Shown in pieces: positions 15,826 to 24,593 of a stretch of DNA of 64,000 nucleotides. This stretch comes from JAHBNG01 sp039028975 (GTDB taxonomy: Bacteria > Chloroflexota > Anaerolineae > Caldilineales > Caldilineaceae). Within the stretch, counting starts at the first letter, position 1. The number at the start of each line of letters is the position of its first letter. The DNA lies in contig JBCCHB010000082.1 in assembly GCA_039028975.1 (NCBI GenBank), positions 1 through 64,000 of the forward strand. Reading direction: 5' to 3'. The position numbers and the translations under genes are program-made. The notes below the pieces were generated by a model. The model saw only the letters and a list, made by a program, of their open reading frames with translations, ran no database searches and was not told the DNA's origin.

Positions 15826-17527
15826 GTGGCACTCTCTGGCTGAAATTTTCCAATTGGGGATCCGTTTGCTGAGGCATCTCGTTCTGAGCTTCTTTGTTCT
15901 GCGAGTTGGTGTTTTGTGGATTGCGATGGAAATTCTGTAGCTTGCTGCTGCGTCGCTGGGAACGACCTTCATCCACCGTATCTCGGACAATCACTTCATA
16001 GAGTACGGCCTGACGATTGCCAACTTTGCGCAGAATGCGACCCAATCGCTGAATATATTCACGGGCACCGGCGTTTCCCCCCAAGACGATGGCTACTTTA
16101 GCCTCTGGTACATCTACCCCTTCATTGAGTACTTTTGACGTGACAATGGCCGAATAGTCGCCGCTTTGGAATTTATCTAGAATCAGCTTGCGTTCAGCAG
16201 CCTTGGTCTCATGGGTCAGCGCAGGGATGAGGTGGCGGCGGGCAATCTGATAGGCCACATCGTTGTTTTCGGTAAAGACCAACACCTGCTCACAGACGTG
16301 TTCACGTAGCAGATTATCCAACATATGCATCTTGGCTTCAGATTGCGCCAAAAGGCGCTGGATGCGTTGCCTAGCCAGAATCGCTCGGCGCGCTTCGGGA
16401 TTTTGAGATCCCAGCCGCATTAGCTCTAAGTACCAGTTTCGGCCATAGGTTTGGGCCAACTGGCGAGAGGAGAGAAAATCAGCGTAGATGGCATAGTCAG
16501 CATCGTACTCTTTACGCTCTTCAGACGTCAGTTCAATCCGAACACGCTCAGTGCGGTACTCGGCTAGACGTGTCCCCACCAATTCTTCAATGCGCTTTTC
16601 ATAGACAATGGGGCCAATCAAGTCATCAACTCGCCAGCGCCCCCCTTCCTGTTCATCCGCTTCAGGATAGGTAGCCGTCAACCCCAAACGAAATGGGGCC
16701 GGTGACATCAGCGCAGTCTCTCCCCAAGCAGGAGCAGGCAGGTGATGGACTTCATCATAGATGATCAGCTTGAAGTGGTTCCCATAGTCGGCAATGAAGT
16801 CCCCGGCTGAGTGGTAGGTCGTAACGGTAATAGGTTCAAGCTGCTTCTCTTTGCCATAGTAGACACCTATCTTTATCTGATTGCTAGATTGGTTGCCAGA
16901 TTGATTGTCAGTTTGGTTAGGAGAATCACTATCTACATATCCCGTATCATTTGGGCAAAATGCATTCACCAAGCGGGCATACCACTGATGAAGCAGGTCA
17001 ATGGTGGGTGCTACAACAACGGTAGACGCACCCACCCGCTGAATGGCCTGAATCGCCACAAAGGTCTTGCCAGAGCCGGTGGGCAAGACAATGCTGCCTA
17101 GCCTATCTGCTCTATCCCAGGCACGGAGCGCTTCAAGCTGAAAATCGTGGGGTTGGCGGGAATCATGGAAGGTTAGATGAAGTGACTGCCAGCGTTGGAC
17201 TGAGTTACGAATGCGATTTTCGCGTAGCCAAGGTAAGAGTTCTGGGAGGTGATAGCCTTCACAGCGCCACCGTCCTTTCACCCACTGGAATAGCGGGTGA
17301 ACCGGTTGTTCCTGGCCAACTTCGCGGAGCACGAGCGTGCCACCTTGGTAGTAAAGGTAACTGGCGGCGGGGAAGGAAAACAGACTGGGTTGAGCAGGTG
17401 GCTCTTCTTCGCTCGGATCAAATTCAGAAGTCTCGACAAAAGCTGACCCAGCAGAGGCGAATTGTACCTCCTCAAGCTCTCCTTCAGTCGATTCAGCAGA
17501 CAACGTGTCCAGACGCGAAGCGGCCAT
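15812..17527 (-). CDS. XPB-type superfamily 2 DNA helicase
   Basis: A 571-residue SF2 helicase of the XPB/Ssl2 kind. An N-terminal domain ends WRCEGYHLPELLPW. Walker A LPTGSGKT is at 148-155, DEVH at 258-261, motif III TAT at 284-286, and a helical insertion (about 310-400, EERKEYDADYAIYADFLSSR) resembles the XPB thumb region. Motif VI EYIQRLGRILRK lies near the C-terminus. The exact archaeal RED motif is not evident after TAT. An Asn/Gln/Ser-rich insertion (about 196-218) looks like a surface loop grown from short DNA repeats. Paired with the Bax1-like nuclease, it most likely unwinds damaged or branched DNA for incision. Confidence 0.9.
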   Translation of the reverse strand: MAASRLDTLSAESTEGELEEVQFASAGSAFVETSEFDPSEEEPPAQPSLFSFPAASYLYYQGGTLVLREVGQEQPVHPLFQWVKGRWRCEGYHLPELLPWLRENRIRNSVQRWQSLHLTFHDSRQPHDFQLEALRAWDRADRLGSIVLPTGSGKTFVAIQAIQRVGASTVVVAPTIDLLHQWYARLVNAFCPNDTGYVDSDSPNQTDNQSGNQSSNQIKIGVYYGKEKQLEPITVTTYHSAGDFIADYGNHFKLIIYDEVHHLPAPAWGETALMSPAPFRLGLTATYPEADEQEGGRWRVDDLIGPIVYEKRIEELVGTRLAEYRTERVRIELTSEERKEYDADYAIYADFLSSRQLAQTYGRNWYLELMRLGSQNPEARRAILARQRIQRLLAQSEAKMHMLDNLLREHVCEQVLVFTENNDVAYQIARRHLIPALTHETKAAERKLILDKFQSGDYSAIVTSKVLNEGVDVPEAKVAIVLGGNAGAREYIQRLGRILRKVGNRQAVLYEVIVRDTVDEGRSQRRSSKLQNFHRNPQNTNSQNKEAQNEMPQQTDPQLENFSQRVPHADG

Positions 17528-17781
17528 AATAAGATCCCATGGTGTTATTGGAATTATTGGAAAACATTATAGCCTACCCTAATTAAACATTCAACAATTC
17601 AGCAATTCACAAATTAATTATTATTCCGAGCGCTTCATTATGAAAATTGACGTTTCTCAACTATACTGAGGTTAATTGAATAGCTGTAACTTTCCTACAC
17701 TCTACTTGTGGAAGCAGACGGCAGTTTTCAAAAAGCGCTGAGTATCCGTAGTACGTAAGTAGACCTATTTGAGGTGTATCT

Positions 17782-18432
17782 ATGACGAAACAGACAAATG
17801 AAGAAGCAATTGCGGAAATTTGGCAGCTTTTTAAAGAGACCGATGCGCGATTCAAAGAGACCGATGAACGGCTGGATAAGCGCATACAGGAAACCGATAC
17901 AAGGCTGGATAAGCGCATACAGGAAACCGATACAAGGCTGGATAAGCGCATACAGGAAACCGATGCAAGGCTGGATAAACGCATACGCCAATTAGAAGGT
18001 CTGTTTGGTAATCAATGGGGGAGGTTGGTTGAATCCCTAGTTGAACCAGGTGTTCTTAAACTGTTTCAGAACCGCGGCATCTCTGTTCACAACTTATATC
18101 GTCGCGCTTTGGCCCAGCAAAATGGTCACCATATGGAAGTGGATCTGCTTCTCGAAAATGAAACGGAAGCCATTGCTGTTGAGGTAAAAAGCTCATTTAG
18201 TATTGAAGATGTCAGCGATTTTTTGGAGGAGATGGCACAATTTTTCCACTACTTTTCTCGCTACCAAGGTTACAAACTTTATGGTGCCGTGGCCGGGCTA
18301 GATATAGGTAGTGATGTGACCAAATACGCCTATCGCCGAGGGTTATTTGTCATAAGCATTACCGGCAATAACTTGGTGCAGATCCTCAACGATGAAATGT
18401 TTCAGCCTCGCGACTTTGGCAACAGCGACTGA
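17782..18432 (+). CDS. Coiled-coil protein with PD-(D/E)xK-like domain (DUF3782-like)
   Basis: A 216-residue protein. Residues about 16-72 form a coiled coil made of 11-residue repeats (RLDKRIQETDT), three of them almost identical. The C-terminal domain contains MEVDLLLENETEAIAVEVKSS, that is Asp...ExK, the core of PD-(D/E)xK-fold nucleases. This matches the DUF3782 type of bacterial proteins, often multi-copy and of unproven function. GAGGTG at 17771-17776 supports the ATG at 17782. Nuclease activity is inferred from the motif only. The gene is followed by a PhyH gene 27 bp downstream, perhaps co-transcribed. Confidence 0.82.
   Translation: MTKQTNEEAIAEIWQLFKETDARFKETDERLDKRIQETDTRLDKRIQETDTRLDKRIQETDARLDKRIRQLEGLFGNQWGRLVESLVEPGVLKLFQNRGISVHNLYRRALAQQNGHHMEVDLLLENETEAIAVEVKSSFSIEDVSDFLEEMAQFFHYFSRYQGYKLYGAVAGLDIGSDVTKYAYRRGLFVISITGNNLVQILNDEMFQPRDFGNSD
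17870..17990 (+). repeat. 33-bp tandem repeat encoding an 11-residue coiled-coil unit
   Basis: Units starting ggctggataagcgcatacag begin at 17870, 17903, 17936 and 17969, a constant 33-bp period. The first three are nearly identical and the fourth diverges. Because the unit is a whole number of codons, copy-number change would lengthen or shorten the coiled coil without breaking the frame. Confidence 0.92.
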
Positions 18433-18459
18433 CCCAACAAACCATAGGAGCAACTACCC

Positions 18460-19206
18460 ATGTACCTAACTGCTTCCCACGTCAATCAATACCACCAGGA
18501 CGGCTACCTCCTCGTCCCCGATCTCTTTACCCAACAAGAAGTCAGTGCCATGCTGACTGCTATCGAAAATGGTGGCCGCGTAGCCGATACGGCCAGAGAC
18601 ACATCTGATGCTGGCGGAAAAGCAGCCCGGTTGGCTATCTGGTTCGAATTGGGTGATGACATCTGGACCGACGTCTCGACCCACCCGAGAATCGTCAACA
18701 ATATCCGCATGTTGATGGGTGAAGAGATTGCCTTTTTCCATGGCAAAGTTATGCTCAAAGAGCCACAATCCGGTGGCGCATGGGAGTGGCACCAGGATTA
18801 TGGCTACTGGTACGACCAGGGCTACGCCTACCCGCGCTTGATGAGCGCATTTGTGGCCCTAGATCCGGCTACCAAAGAAAATGGGTGTCTCCAAGTGTTG
18901 CGTGGTTCCCATCTGTTGGGTCGGCTTGATCATACCGAAGTTGGCTCCCAAACTGGTGCTGAGGAAGAGCGCATGCAGCGGATTGAAGAGATGCTGGAAC
19001 AGGTCCATTGTGAGATGACGCCCGGATCGGTTCTCTTTTTCCACTCGAATTTGCTTCACGGGTCGGCACCGAATGAGTCCGATCATTCAAGACGGGCCTT
19101 TATCATCTGCTACAACGCGCTGACGAATCCACAATTTGCGGAAAAGCAGACCTCGGATACGGTGCCGTGTCCGGTGGCGGCGGATGATGTGTTGGTGAGA
19201 CGATAG
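18460..19206 (+). CDS. Phytanoyl-CoA dioxygenase (PhyH)-family protein
   Basis: A 248-residue Fe(II)/2-oxoglutarate oxygenase. The iron site is His111 and Asp113 (WEWHQDYGYW), with the distal His in LLHGSAPNESDHSRRAF and the following Arg for 2-oxoglutarate. The N-terminal HVNQYHQDGYLLVPDLFTQ is the usual PhyH opening. The 'WHQDYGYW...CLQVLRGSH' wording is close to PhyH proteins of the ectoine-hydroxylase-like group, but no ectoine genes are near, so the substrate is open. AGGAG lies upstream of the ATG. Confidence 0.92.
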   Translation: MYLTASHVNQYHQDGYLLVPDLFTQQEVSAMLTAIENGGRVADTARDTSDAGGKAARLAIWFELGDDIWTDVSTHPRIVNNIRMLMGEEIAFFHGKVMLKEPQSGGAWEWHQDYGYWYDQGYAYPRLMSAFVALDPATKENGCLQVLRGSHLLGRLDHTEVGSQTGAEEERMQRIEEMLEQVHCEMTPGSVLFFHSNLLHGSAPNESDHSRRAFIICYNALTNPQFAEKQTSDTVPCPVAADDVLVRR

Positions 19207-19228
19207 AAATCCAGGAATAGAATCGGCC

Positions 19229-19996
19229 ATGTCTGAACGTAATGATCTTGAATTCCTCTGCCGACGGGTTGTTCAAGAAATGTCTGTCAGCAAGGGATGG
19301 TGTCTATTATCTGAAGAGCAATTTGCCCAGGCACTGCTTGCGGATCCACATTTATCCCCTCACTCAACCCCAGACCAATTGAATACTCTTGCAATCAATG
19401 TCTATTGCCGACAAGCCTTATACCCTTGTTGTTGCGGAAAGCATGGCCCTGATAAACAGAATCAAGCGTTTCATGAACTGAGTGATTATTTGTATTCACA
19501 AGCAAAAAGAACGCTGCCGAGCAGCGCGGAAGACGCAACGAATGATGCGCTGTTACGGATTTTTACAACGATGGAGAAGTGTCGTGACCCAGGAGCGTTT
19601 TTAGCCTTTGCGAATTTCAAGCTGCTGGATGCCAAGAGAATGATTCTGCGCGAGGATGAGCGCCAATCTCGCTTATCGGTTCCGGAGTATCAGGATATTA
19701 TCGATGATTTCAGTGGTGAAGATACATCGGATGGGTCTCCGAACCATGCCGTCATGGCATCAGAGCGGCATCAGGAGTTGTATCACACATTCCAGCAACT
19801 ACAGAAGAAATATCCCAGACGACATCGCCAATATAAGGCAGTTTGGTTGCGCTATATAGATGACCTGAACACAGAGGAGATTGCAAAAGCGCTCGCCACA
19901 GACTCTAAGAACGTCCTGGTGTTGATCAGCAGAGGTCTTGACAACTTACGCAAGGAGCCTCTACTTCTCGAACTTATAGGAACGAGAATTAAATAA
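19229..19996 (+). CDS. ECF-like RNA polymerase sigma factor
   Basis: A 255-residue sigma factor. A region-2-like segment lies at about 85-145 (LSDYLYSQAKRTLPSSAEDATNDALLRIF, then AFLAFANFKLLDAKRMI). A region-4-like helix-turn-helix lies at about 195-245 (YKAVWLRYIDDLNTEEIAKALATDSKNVLVLISRGLDNLR). The first 75 residues are an extension with CRQALYPCCCGKHG, a cysteine cluster not found in ordinary ECF factors. It could be redox or metal sensing, but that is inference. The start ATG at 19229 has AGGA about 12 nt upstream. It is followed by a putative zinc-finger anti-sigma gene, and then by a convergent TPR-CHAT protease gene. Confidence 0.82.
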   Translation: MSERNDLEFLCRRVVQEMSVSKGWCLLSEEQFAQALLADPHLSPHSTPDQLNTLAINVYCRQALYPCCCGKHGPDKQNQAFHELSDYLYSQAKRTLPSSAEDATNDALLRIFTTMEKCRDPGAFLAFANFKLLDAKRMILREDERQSRLSVPEYQDIIDDFSGEDTSDGSPNHAVMASERHQELYHTFQQLQKKYPRRHRQYKAVWLRYIDDLNTEEIAKALATDSKNVLVLISRGLDNLRKEPLLLELIGTRIK

Positions 19997-20161
19997 CTTG
20001 GCCACTTGGCGGGCTACACCGGATTGAAACGCGCAAGTTATTTACGGTTCATTCCATAACAGAACAAAATACCGAATGAGACGTCTAAAAAAAATCAAAT
20101 TTATGTTTCGTGCAATGTTTTGCGCGCTTTATGCCCATTAGTAGATAAAAGGACAGACAAC

Positions 20162-20869
20162 GTGGAAAAATTTGCTCAAGCACTACGATCAGATCTGGAG
20201 GATACGCTGACGTGCAATGAGTGTGAAGAAAGGCTACCTGAATATGTCAATGCACAGTTGCTTACTGGAGAACTTTCGCCTGAATATTCAGAAGTTGAAC
20301 GCCATCTCCAACTCTGTCCTCACTGCGCATCGATTTACGCTGTGTTTAGCGACCAAGTAAGGGAAGGATATCTCGCAACGGTTTCCCAAGATCTATCATT
20401 TGAACCAGACTTGTCTTTCTTGCCTGCAGAAAATATTCAATTAGACAAGCTGAAGTTCCAGTTTGGAAGCCTGCAAGCTTTGAAAAATTTGATAACGTTT
20501 CAATTTAGCCAGCCGTTGATTGATGCATTGAACCAGCCGAATGTAAGTCCGATAGGGGTGAAGTCTGCGTCCACGGCGGAGATAGATGAATCGTTGATCT
20601 ATGAGGATGATTCCAGTAAAATTTCCTTTACGGCGGAGCGAGATGAGCATAATCCACAACCTTATCAGCTCACGTTCAAGATAGGCGTTAAAGGAAAAAA
20701 GTGGCCTGAGCTTTCAGGAACAGAAATTAGCGTGCGTGATCGAGATCACGTTGAGTTCATCAGAAAAGAAACGGATGGATTCGGAGTTGTGGTTGTAGAG
20801 TTAAGCACAATTCACGAAATCACGGAGTGCTTCTTCACAATTTCAATGGGTAAAGATACTGTTCACTAG
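20162..20869 (+). CDS. Putative soluble zinc-finger anti-sigma factor
   Basis: A 235-residue protein. Residues about 14-60 hold CNECEERLPEY...VERHLQLCPHC, that is CxxC with HxxxCxxC, the anti-sigma zinc-binding pattern. The remaining 170 residues lack any membrane helix and end in a beta-rich stretch (TEISVRDRDHVEFIRKETDG, then FGVVVVELSTI) that resembles a small beta-sandwich. I use the GTG at 20162 with AAAGGA upstream; a TTG at 20120 is possible in the same frame. Position just after the sigma gene suggests it binds that factor. Its stop overlaps the stop of the convergent TPR-CHAT gene by 4 bp. Without a membrane anchor, release would need another trigger, for example cleavage. Confidence 0.72.
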   Translation: MEKFAQALRSDLEDTLTCNECEERLPEYVNAQLLTGELSPEYSEVERHLQLCPHCASIYAVFSDQVREGYLATVSQDLSFEPDLSFLPAENIQLDKLKFQFGSLQALKNLITFQFSQPLIDALNQPNVSPIGVKSASTAEIDESLIYEDDSSKISFTAERDEHNPQPYQLTFKIGVKGKKWPELSGTEISVRDRDHVEFIRKETDGFGVVVVELSTIHEITECFFTISMGKDTVH

Positions 20870-23127
20870 GGCGACAAGATTGACTGACGACCGATCAACG
20901 TGAATCCTGCCCAGTAATAGGGAGCGACAAATGGCTTTTGGGTGCTGTTGACGCTTGCTAGCTCTGATATGTATCGAGCGTCTGAATACCGCCTTAGAAT
21001 CATTTTGATTTCTCGAACGGTGAGGTGCCTTAAATAGAGTTGTGCTTTTTTGAGGGCATTTACGATATCTACTCCACAGCAAACCTCTTCGTAGAACCGC
21101 TCGATCAGAATCCGGGTTGAATGTTCTGGAATCTGCCAGAGGCTTACGAGAACGGCTTCTGCACCAGCCTGCATAAAAGCTTGTGCAAAACCGCTCAGTT
21201 CATCACCGCTACGCACTGCGCTCAATCCGCTGTGACACGCGCTTAAGGTAACGAGCTGGCAGTTAAGTTTTAGCGTTTGCATTACTTCGCGTGCTGTGAG
21301 TGTTTCTGTGGCAGAGATTTGCAGCATCGAATCAAGAGGGGATCGTACATTAAAGGTGCCGTGGCAGGAAAAGTGGAGAAATCTGTATGCTTCCGCTCTT
21401 TTCTCAAGTGCCTGTTTCTTCGGCGCTGCCCCAACCAGCACCTGTCCCTGCATAATTCGGGCAACATCGGCTGCTTCATGTTCAGCAAAGGTCAGGGCAG
21501 GAGTTGTATCTCCGTTGTATCCCACCGCGAGACAAGAAGGGGAAGGGAGCCTACCATCGGACCGCGGTTTCTCATGCAATAAAGTCGATACGCTAGGGCT
21601 GTAGAGGATTTTGGGGCCATTCTCACTCAATAGGCATTGCTCTTCTCCTGACGTCAACGCTTGAAATGGAACGTAATGGAGTGGCCCATGGGGAATTAGA
21701 CAGACGAGTTTTGATTCTGCCAGTAAGCCCTCGACCGGAGAAATGAGTTCTTCATATAGAGTAGCCCGTATAGACGGTTCCAAAAAGTATTGACTTGCTA
21801 AACGGTCGATTCGATGCGAAAGTAAGTCGTTGGGAGAAAGATTGGTTGTGTGAACTATGAACTGCTCGCGGGTTATGCCAACCAAGAACACCTTGGAAGC
21901 AGGAAAACGATGTCGTCGGGGAATCTGGTTCGCTCGCCCACGCCCTTCAGGAGATTGAACCAGACCTGTTGTAAAGTATGCCAATACCAAGGTGTTTTCG
22001 GGAAGGGCGGCCTGTATCCCTTCGAGGGTGAGAACCGCCGATATTCTTCGTTCTTTGTCTGGTGAGATGTCTAGAGAGCCGGCAACTAGTGTGTCCAAAA
22101 AGGCTCTAGATCGCGCCTGTTCCATATGGTTGAAGGCGCATGTAGTATCCCCGAATTCTAGATTTAGAACAATTGCATTTGCATAAATATTGGCGACTGT
22201 AGTACTGAATCCTGCTCCTATACCAATGGCCAATATCTTGGAGCGCAATGCCTCAATGCACTGAATCGATTGCACATAATACTCGATGGCTAGCGGGTAT
22301 TCTTCCATTTGTTCGTAAAGACTTGCCAAGTTTGCCAAGATGTCCATCATCTCAAGCTGGTTTTCGGATTGGCGGACGGCTATCAAAGCTTTCTTATAGA
22401 AATCCTGTGCTGTTGACCAATAGGCTTCTCCCTGGAGATGATTGACCTCACCCATGTTATTGTGGCAACATGCTATGCCTAGAATATCTTTGTTTTCATG
22501 GCAGATACGTAGCTCTTTTCTATAGTATTGAATTGCTCTTTCCCAATCTTGTAAATAGAGATATAGGGTACCCAATGTGCTATAGACAGAACCGGTCAAC
22601 CATGCTACAGACTCAGGATCTTGGATTTCATCTGCCATCAATGAGCAGATCGCAATCGCCTCTTGACAATGAGCAATTCCAATAGCAAGAACTTCCTGAT
22701 TATAGTCTCCGTGTAGATAACCCTTGCACAAGCAGATGGCAATCTGTCGGAGTGCTTTAAATGTATCGCCATGTTTTTGAGGACCATGTGCAGTCGCCAC
22801 AATCTGTTGATATAGGGTGATTGCATTTGTCCACTCGCCTTGAATAATATGCGTTCGGCCTAGCCCATAGAGTGTCTGTGTTTTTAGATGTGGATTGAAC
22901 GTAAAATGCAATAAAGATTGAAATGTGTTCTCTGCTGCGGCCCAGTCATTGTGCTTTTCAAAAGCTAATATTCCTTCCAGATATTGAATCCAAAGCGAAA
23001 GTTCAGAGCAATCTAGGGCATAAGTGCGTAATTCGCGGAGAATGTCATTACATCTGTCAAATTGCTCAAGATTTGCGGCTTGTTTAAAGTGATTTACCAA
23101 GGTTTCGAGTCGAGTATTATCTAACAT
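20866..23127 (-). CDS. TPR-CHAT domain protease
   Basis: A 753-residue protein. The N-terminal 330 residues are tetratricopeptide-type helical repeats (for example NPHLKTQTLYGLGRTHIIQG, AIQYYRKELRICHENKDILG, EYPLAIEYYVQSIQCIEALR). Residues about 430-750 form a CHAT domain, the caspase/separase-like protease family. The catalytic dyad is intact: His589 in RFLHFSCHGTF and Cys631 in LVTLSACHSGL, followed by the family motif AGAEAVLVSLWQI. No signal peptide is seen, so it is cytoplasmic. The gene converges on the putative anti-sigma gene with a 4-bp overlap and is divergent from the secreted-protein gene at 23148 with only about 20 bp between starts. A regulated protease that cuts a partner protein is the natural reading. 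Confidence 0.9.
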   Translation of the reverse strand: MLDNTRLETLVNHFKQAANLEQFDRCNDILRELRTYALDCSELSLWIQYLEGILAFEKHNDWAAAENTFQSLLHFTFNPHLKTQTLYGLGRTHIIQGEWTNAITLYQQIVATAHGPQKHGDTFKALRQIAICLCKGYLHGDYNQEVLAIGIAHCQEAIAICSLMADEIQDPESVAWLTGSVYSTLGTLYLYLQDWERAIQYYRKELRICHENKDILGIACCHNNMGEVNHLQGEAYWSTAQDFYKKALIAVRQSENQLEMMDILANLASLYEQMEEYPLAIEYYVQSIQCIEALRSKILAIGIGAGFSTTVANIYANAIVLNLEFGDTTCAFNHMEQARSRAFLDTLVAGSLDISPDKERRISAVLTLEGIQAALPENTLVLAYFTTGLVQSPEGRGRANQIPRRHRFPASKVFLVGITREQFIVHTTNLSPNDLLSHRIDRLASQYFLEPSIRATLYEELISPVEGLLAESKLVCLIPHGPLHYVPFQALTSGEEQCLLSENGPKILYSPSVSTLLHEKPRSDGRLPSPSCLAVGYNGDTTPALTFAEHEAADVARIMQGQVLVGAAPKKQALEKRAEAYRFLHFSCHGTFNVRSPLDSMLQISATETLTAREVMQTLKLNCQLVTLSACHSGLSAVRSGDELSGFAQAFMQAGAEAVLVSLWQIPEHSTRILIERFYEEVCCGVDIVNALKKAQLYLRHLTVREIKMILRRYSDARYISELASVNSTQKPFVAPYYWAGFTLIGRQSILSP

Positions 23128-23147
23128 GGTTCACGCATGATGTTTGA

Positions 23148-24521
23148 GTGAGCGTAATGATGAATATACTATATAACAAAAATTGGCTGCCGATCAGTCT
23201 AATCATATTACTATTGTTCTGTAGCTTCTCTTTCCTGGCTGATGTAATGAAGTATCGCGGGGGAGAGGATGTTACCTTGTTGATGCAAGAATCGGCACAG
23301 CGATCAGTAGCAAATGACCAGACTGATGGTCAAAAAAAACAGCATAGACAGCAAAAGAGTACCCCTTTTTTACCTTTTCTTAATATTATCCCCAGCGAAG
23401 ATGGCACCGAGATATTCATTCGAGCTGCCAATATCGAAATAATAGACAGTTCAGTGACGGCACTGGTTACTGGTCCGACAAGTTTCAGAGAAGGCTGGAC
23501 AATGACCTATTCGGATACTGTTCAAGCCTTCATAACCACAGTAACAGGTTTTTCTCCGACAACCACAACGGAAGGCACCATCACAATTACAACAACATTG
23601 GGCCTGGAAACGAGCGAGATTGGCTACAGTCGCGCTTACGTGACGCGCGTTACCAACCAGACCGTCCGCTCCGCTGATGGTAATCTCGAGTTAAGCTTGA
23701 TTAACACCGCCACTTTGCCCGCCAATACCTATATTGCCATTGCGCCTAGCTATTCCCCACCCGAACCTGCTCCAACCGGTCATCACATTATTGGCAGCGT
23801 CTACAGTCTACGTGCTGCGGGGGCATTAGCACAAGCCGACAAACCCATGAATCTGCGGTTGCACTATACTGAACAGCTGCTTAACGGCACCGATCCCCGT
23901 ACGCTAGCTATCTTTGCTTGGGATGCCTTCCACAAACGCTGGGATAACCTCGGCGGGCGACATTTTTCAGAACAGAAGTACCTCTCGCTCACAATCAAAC
24001 ACTTTCTCACCTATGCTTTGATGGCAACACCAACATGGCGTGATGACTTTGATGATTTTGGTGGCCTGGATCTTGATTCTGTCTCAAACATAGCTCAGGG
24101 TGGAACCCTGGCAGAACGCACCCTAATGCTGACCAATTCCCCTGGAAAGGGAAGCGCAGTGTCCCAATGGATAACCCTTCCTGATGGAGCAGATGAGTGG
24201 GGTATGCTGACTTATGAGAGCGCGGTTGATCCCCCGACAGCTACGCTGACGATTGACCTCTTGAGTATGGACGGTGACCTGATTTGGGAAGATGTCCCAG
24301 ATGACCAAAATCTGGTACAGATCGATGTAGCTCAACATCCCAGTCTCCACCTGCGCGTGAATATAACATCAACCCTATCCGGTGAATCTCCAGCCTTGGA
24401 TGCGTGGCAAATCACGTGGCACACTGAACTTGTGGATCGTGATTGTAACGGTGTAGCTGATGAGCAGCAAGCCGAAATCGGAAGCTGTTTGTTCTTGCCG
24501 TTGTTGAGCAACGGAGATTAA
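23148..24521 (+). CDS. Secreted protein of unknown function with LPLL-type C-terminal tail
   Basis: A 457-residue exported protein. A hydrophobic segment near the N-terminus (WLPISLIILLLFCSFSFLADV) acts as signal peptide or anchor. The body is Thr/Ser-rich and beta-like, with an Ig-like stretch followed by 'LRLHYTEQLLNGTDPRTLAIFAWDAFHKRWDNLGG'-type wording (split here by eye) that recurs in the next gene as HYDESLLDRVRSPTSLGIYR. This suggests a shared module. It ends SCLFLPLLSNGD, a short hydrophobic-Pro tail. The start is GTG at 23148 or one of two ATGs at 23157 and 23160. No enzymatic motif was recognised. Confidence 0.75.
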   Translation: MSVMMNILYNKNWLPISLIILLLFCSFSFLADVMKYRGGEDVTLLMQESAQRSVANDQTDGQKKQHRQQKSTPFLPFLNIIPSEDGTEIFIRAANIEIIDSSVTALVTGPTSFREGWTMTYSDTVQAFITTVTGFSPTTTTEGTITITTTLGLETSEIGYSRAYVTRVTNQTVRSADGNLELSLINTATLPANTYIAIAPSYSPPEPAPTGHHIIGSVYSLRAAGALAQADKPMNLRLHYTEQLLNGTDPRTLAIFAWDAFHKRWDNLGGRHFSEQKYLSLTIKHFLTYALMATPTWRDDFDDFGGLDLDSVSNIAQGGTLAERTLMLTNSPGKGSAVSQWITLPDGADEWGMLTYESAVDPPTATLTIDLLSMDGDLIWEDVPDDQNLVQIDVAQHPSLHLRVNITSTLSGESPALDAWQITWHTELVDRDCNGVADEQQAEIGSCLFLPLLSNGD

Positions 24522-24593
24522 ACTATTTTTCGTGAGTAGAACCCAATTTTTACATATTTCTAAACAAACTTGAACCATTGGGCTAATAAATTG

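Noticed and set aside
15826..15990. Longer N-terminus of the Bax1-like protein
   Set aside because: The extra 55 residues are the helicase gene read in another frame, and the family start is MLTGDLVRPRLYR.
17870..17990. Regular repeats suggestive of a CRISPR array
   Set aside because: Units are contiguous with no spacers and encode a coiled coil in frame. The same holds for 1-138 and 6364-6403.
18460..19206. Specific call as ectoine hydroxylase (ectD)
   Set aside because: The WHQDYGYW wording is similar, but no ectABC genes are near and the family is broad, so only the PhyH-family level is supported.
19229..23127. Type III-E CRISPR-Craspase locus
   Set aside because: TPR-CHAT and an ECF sigma factor are present, but there is no Cas7-11 effector, no Cas1/Cas2 and no repeat array in the window.
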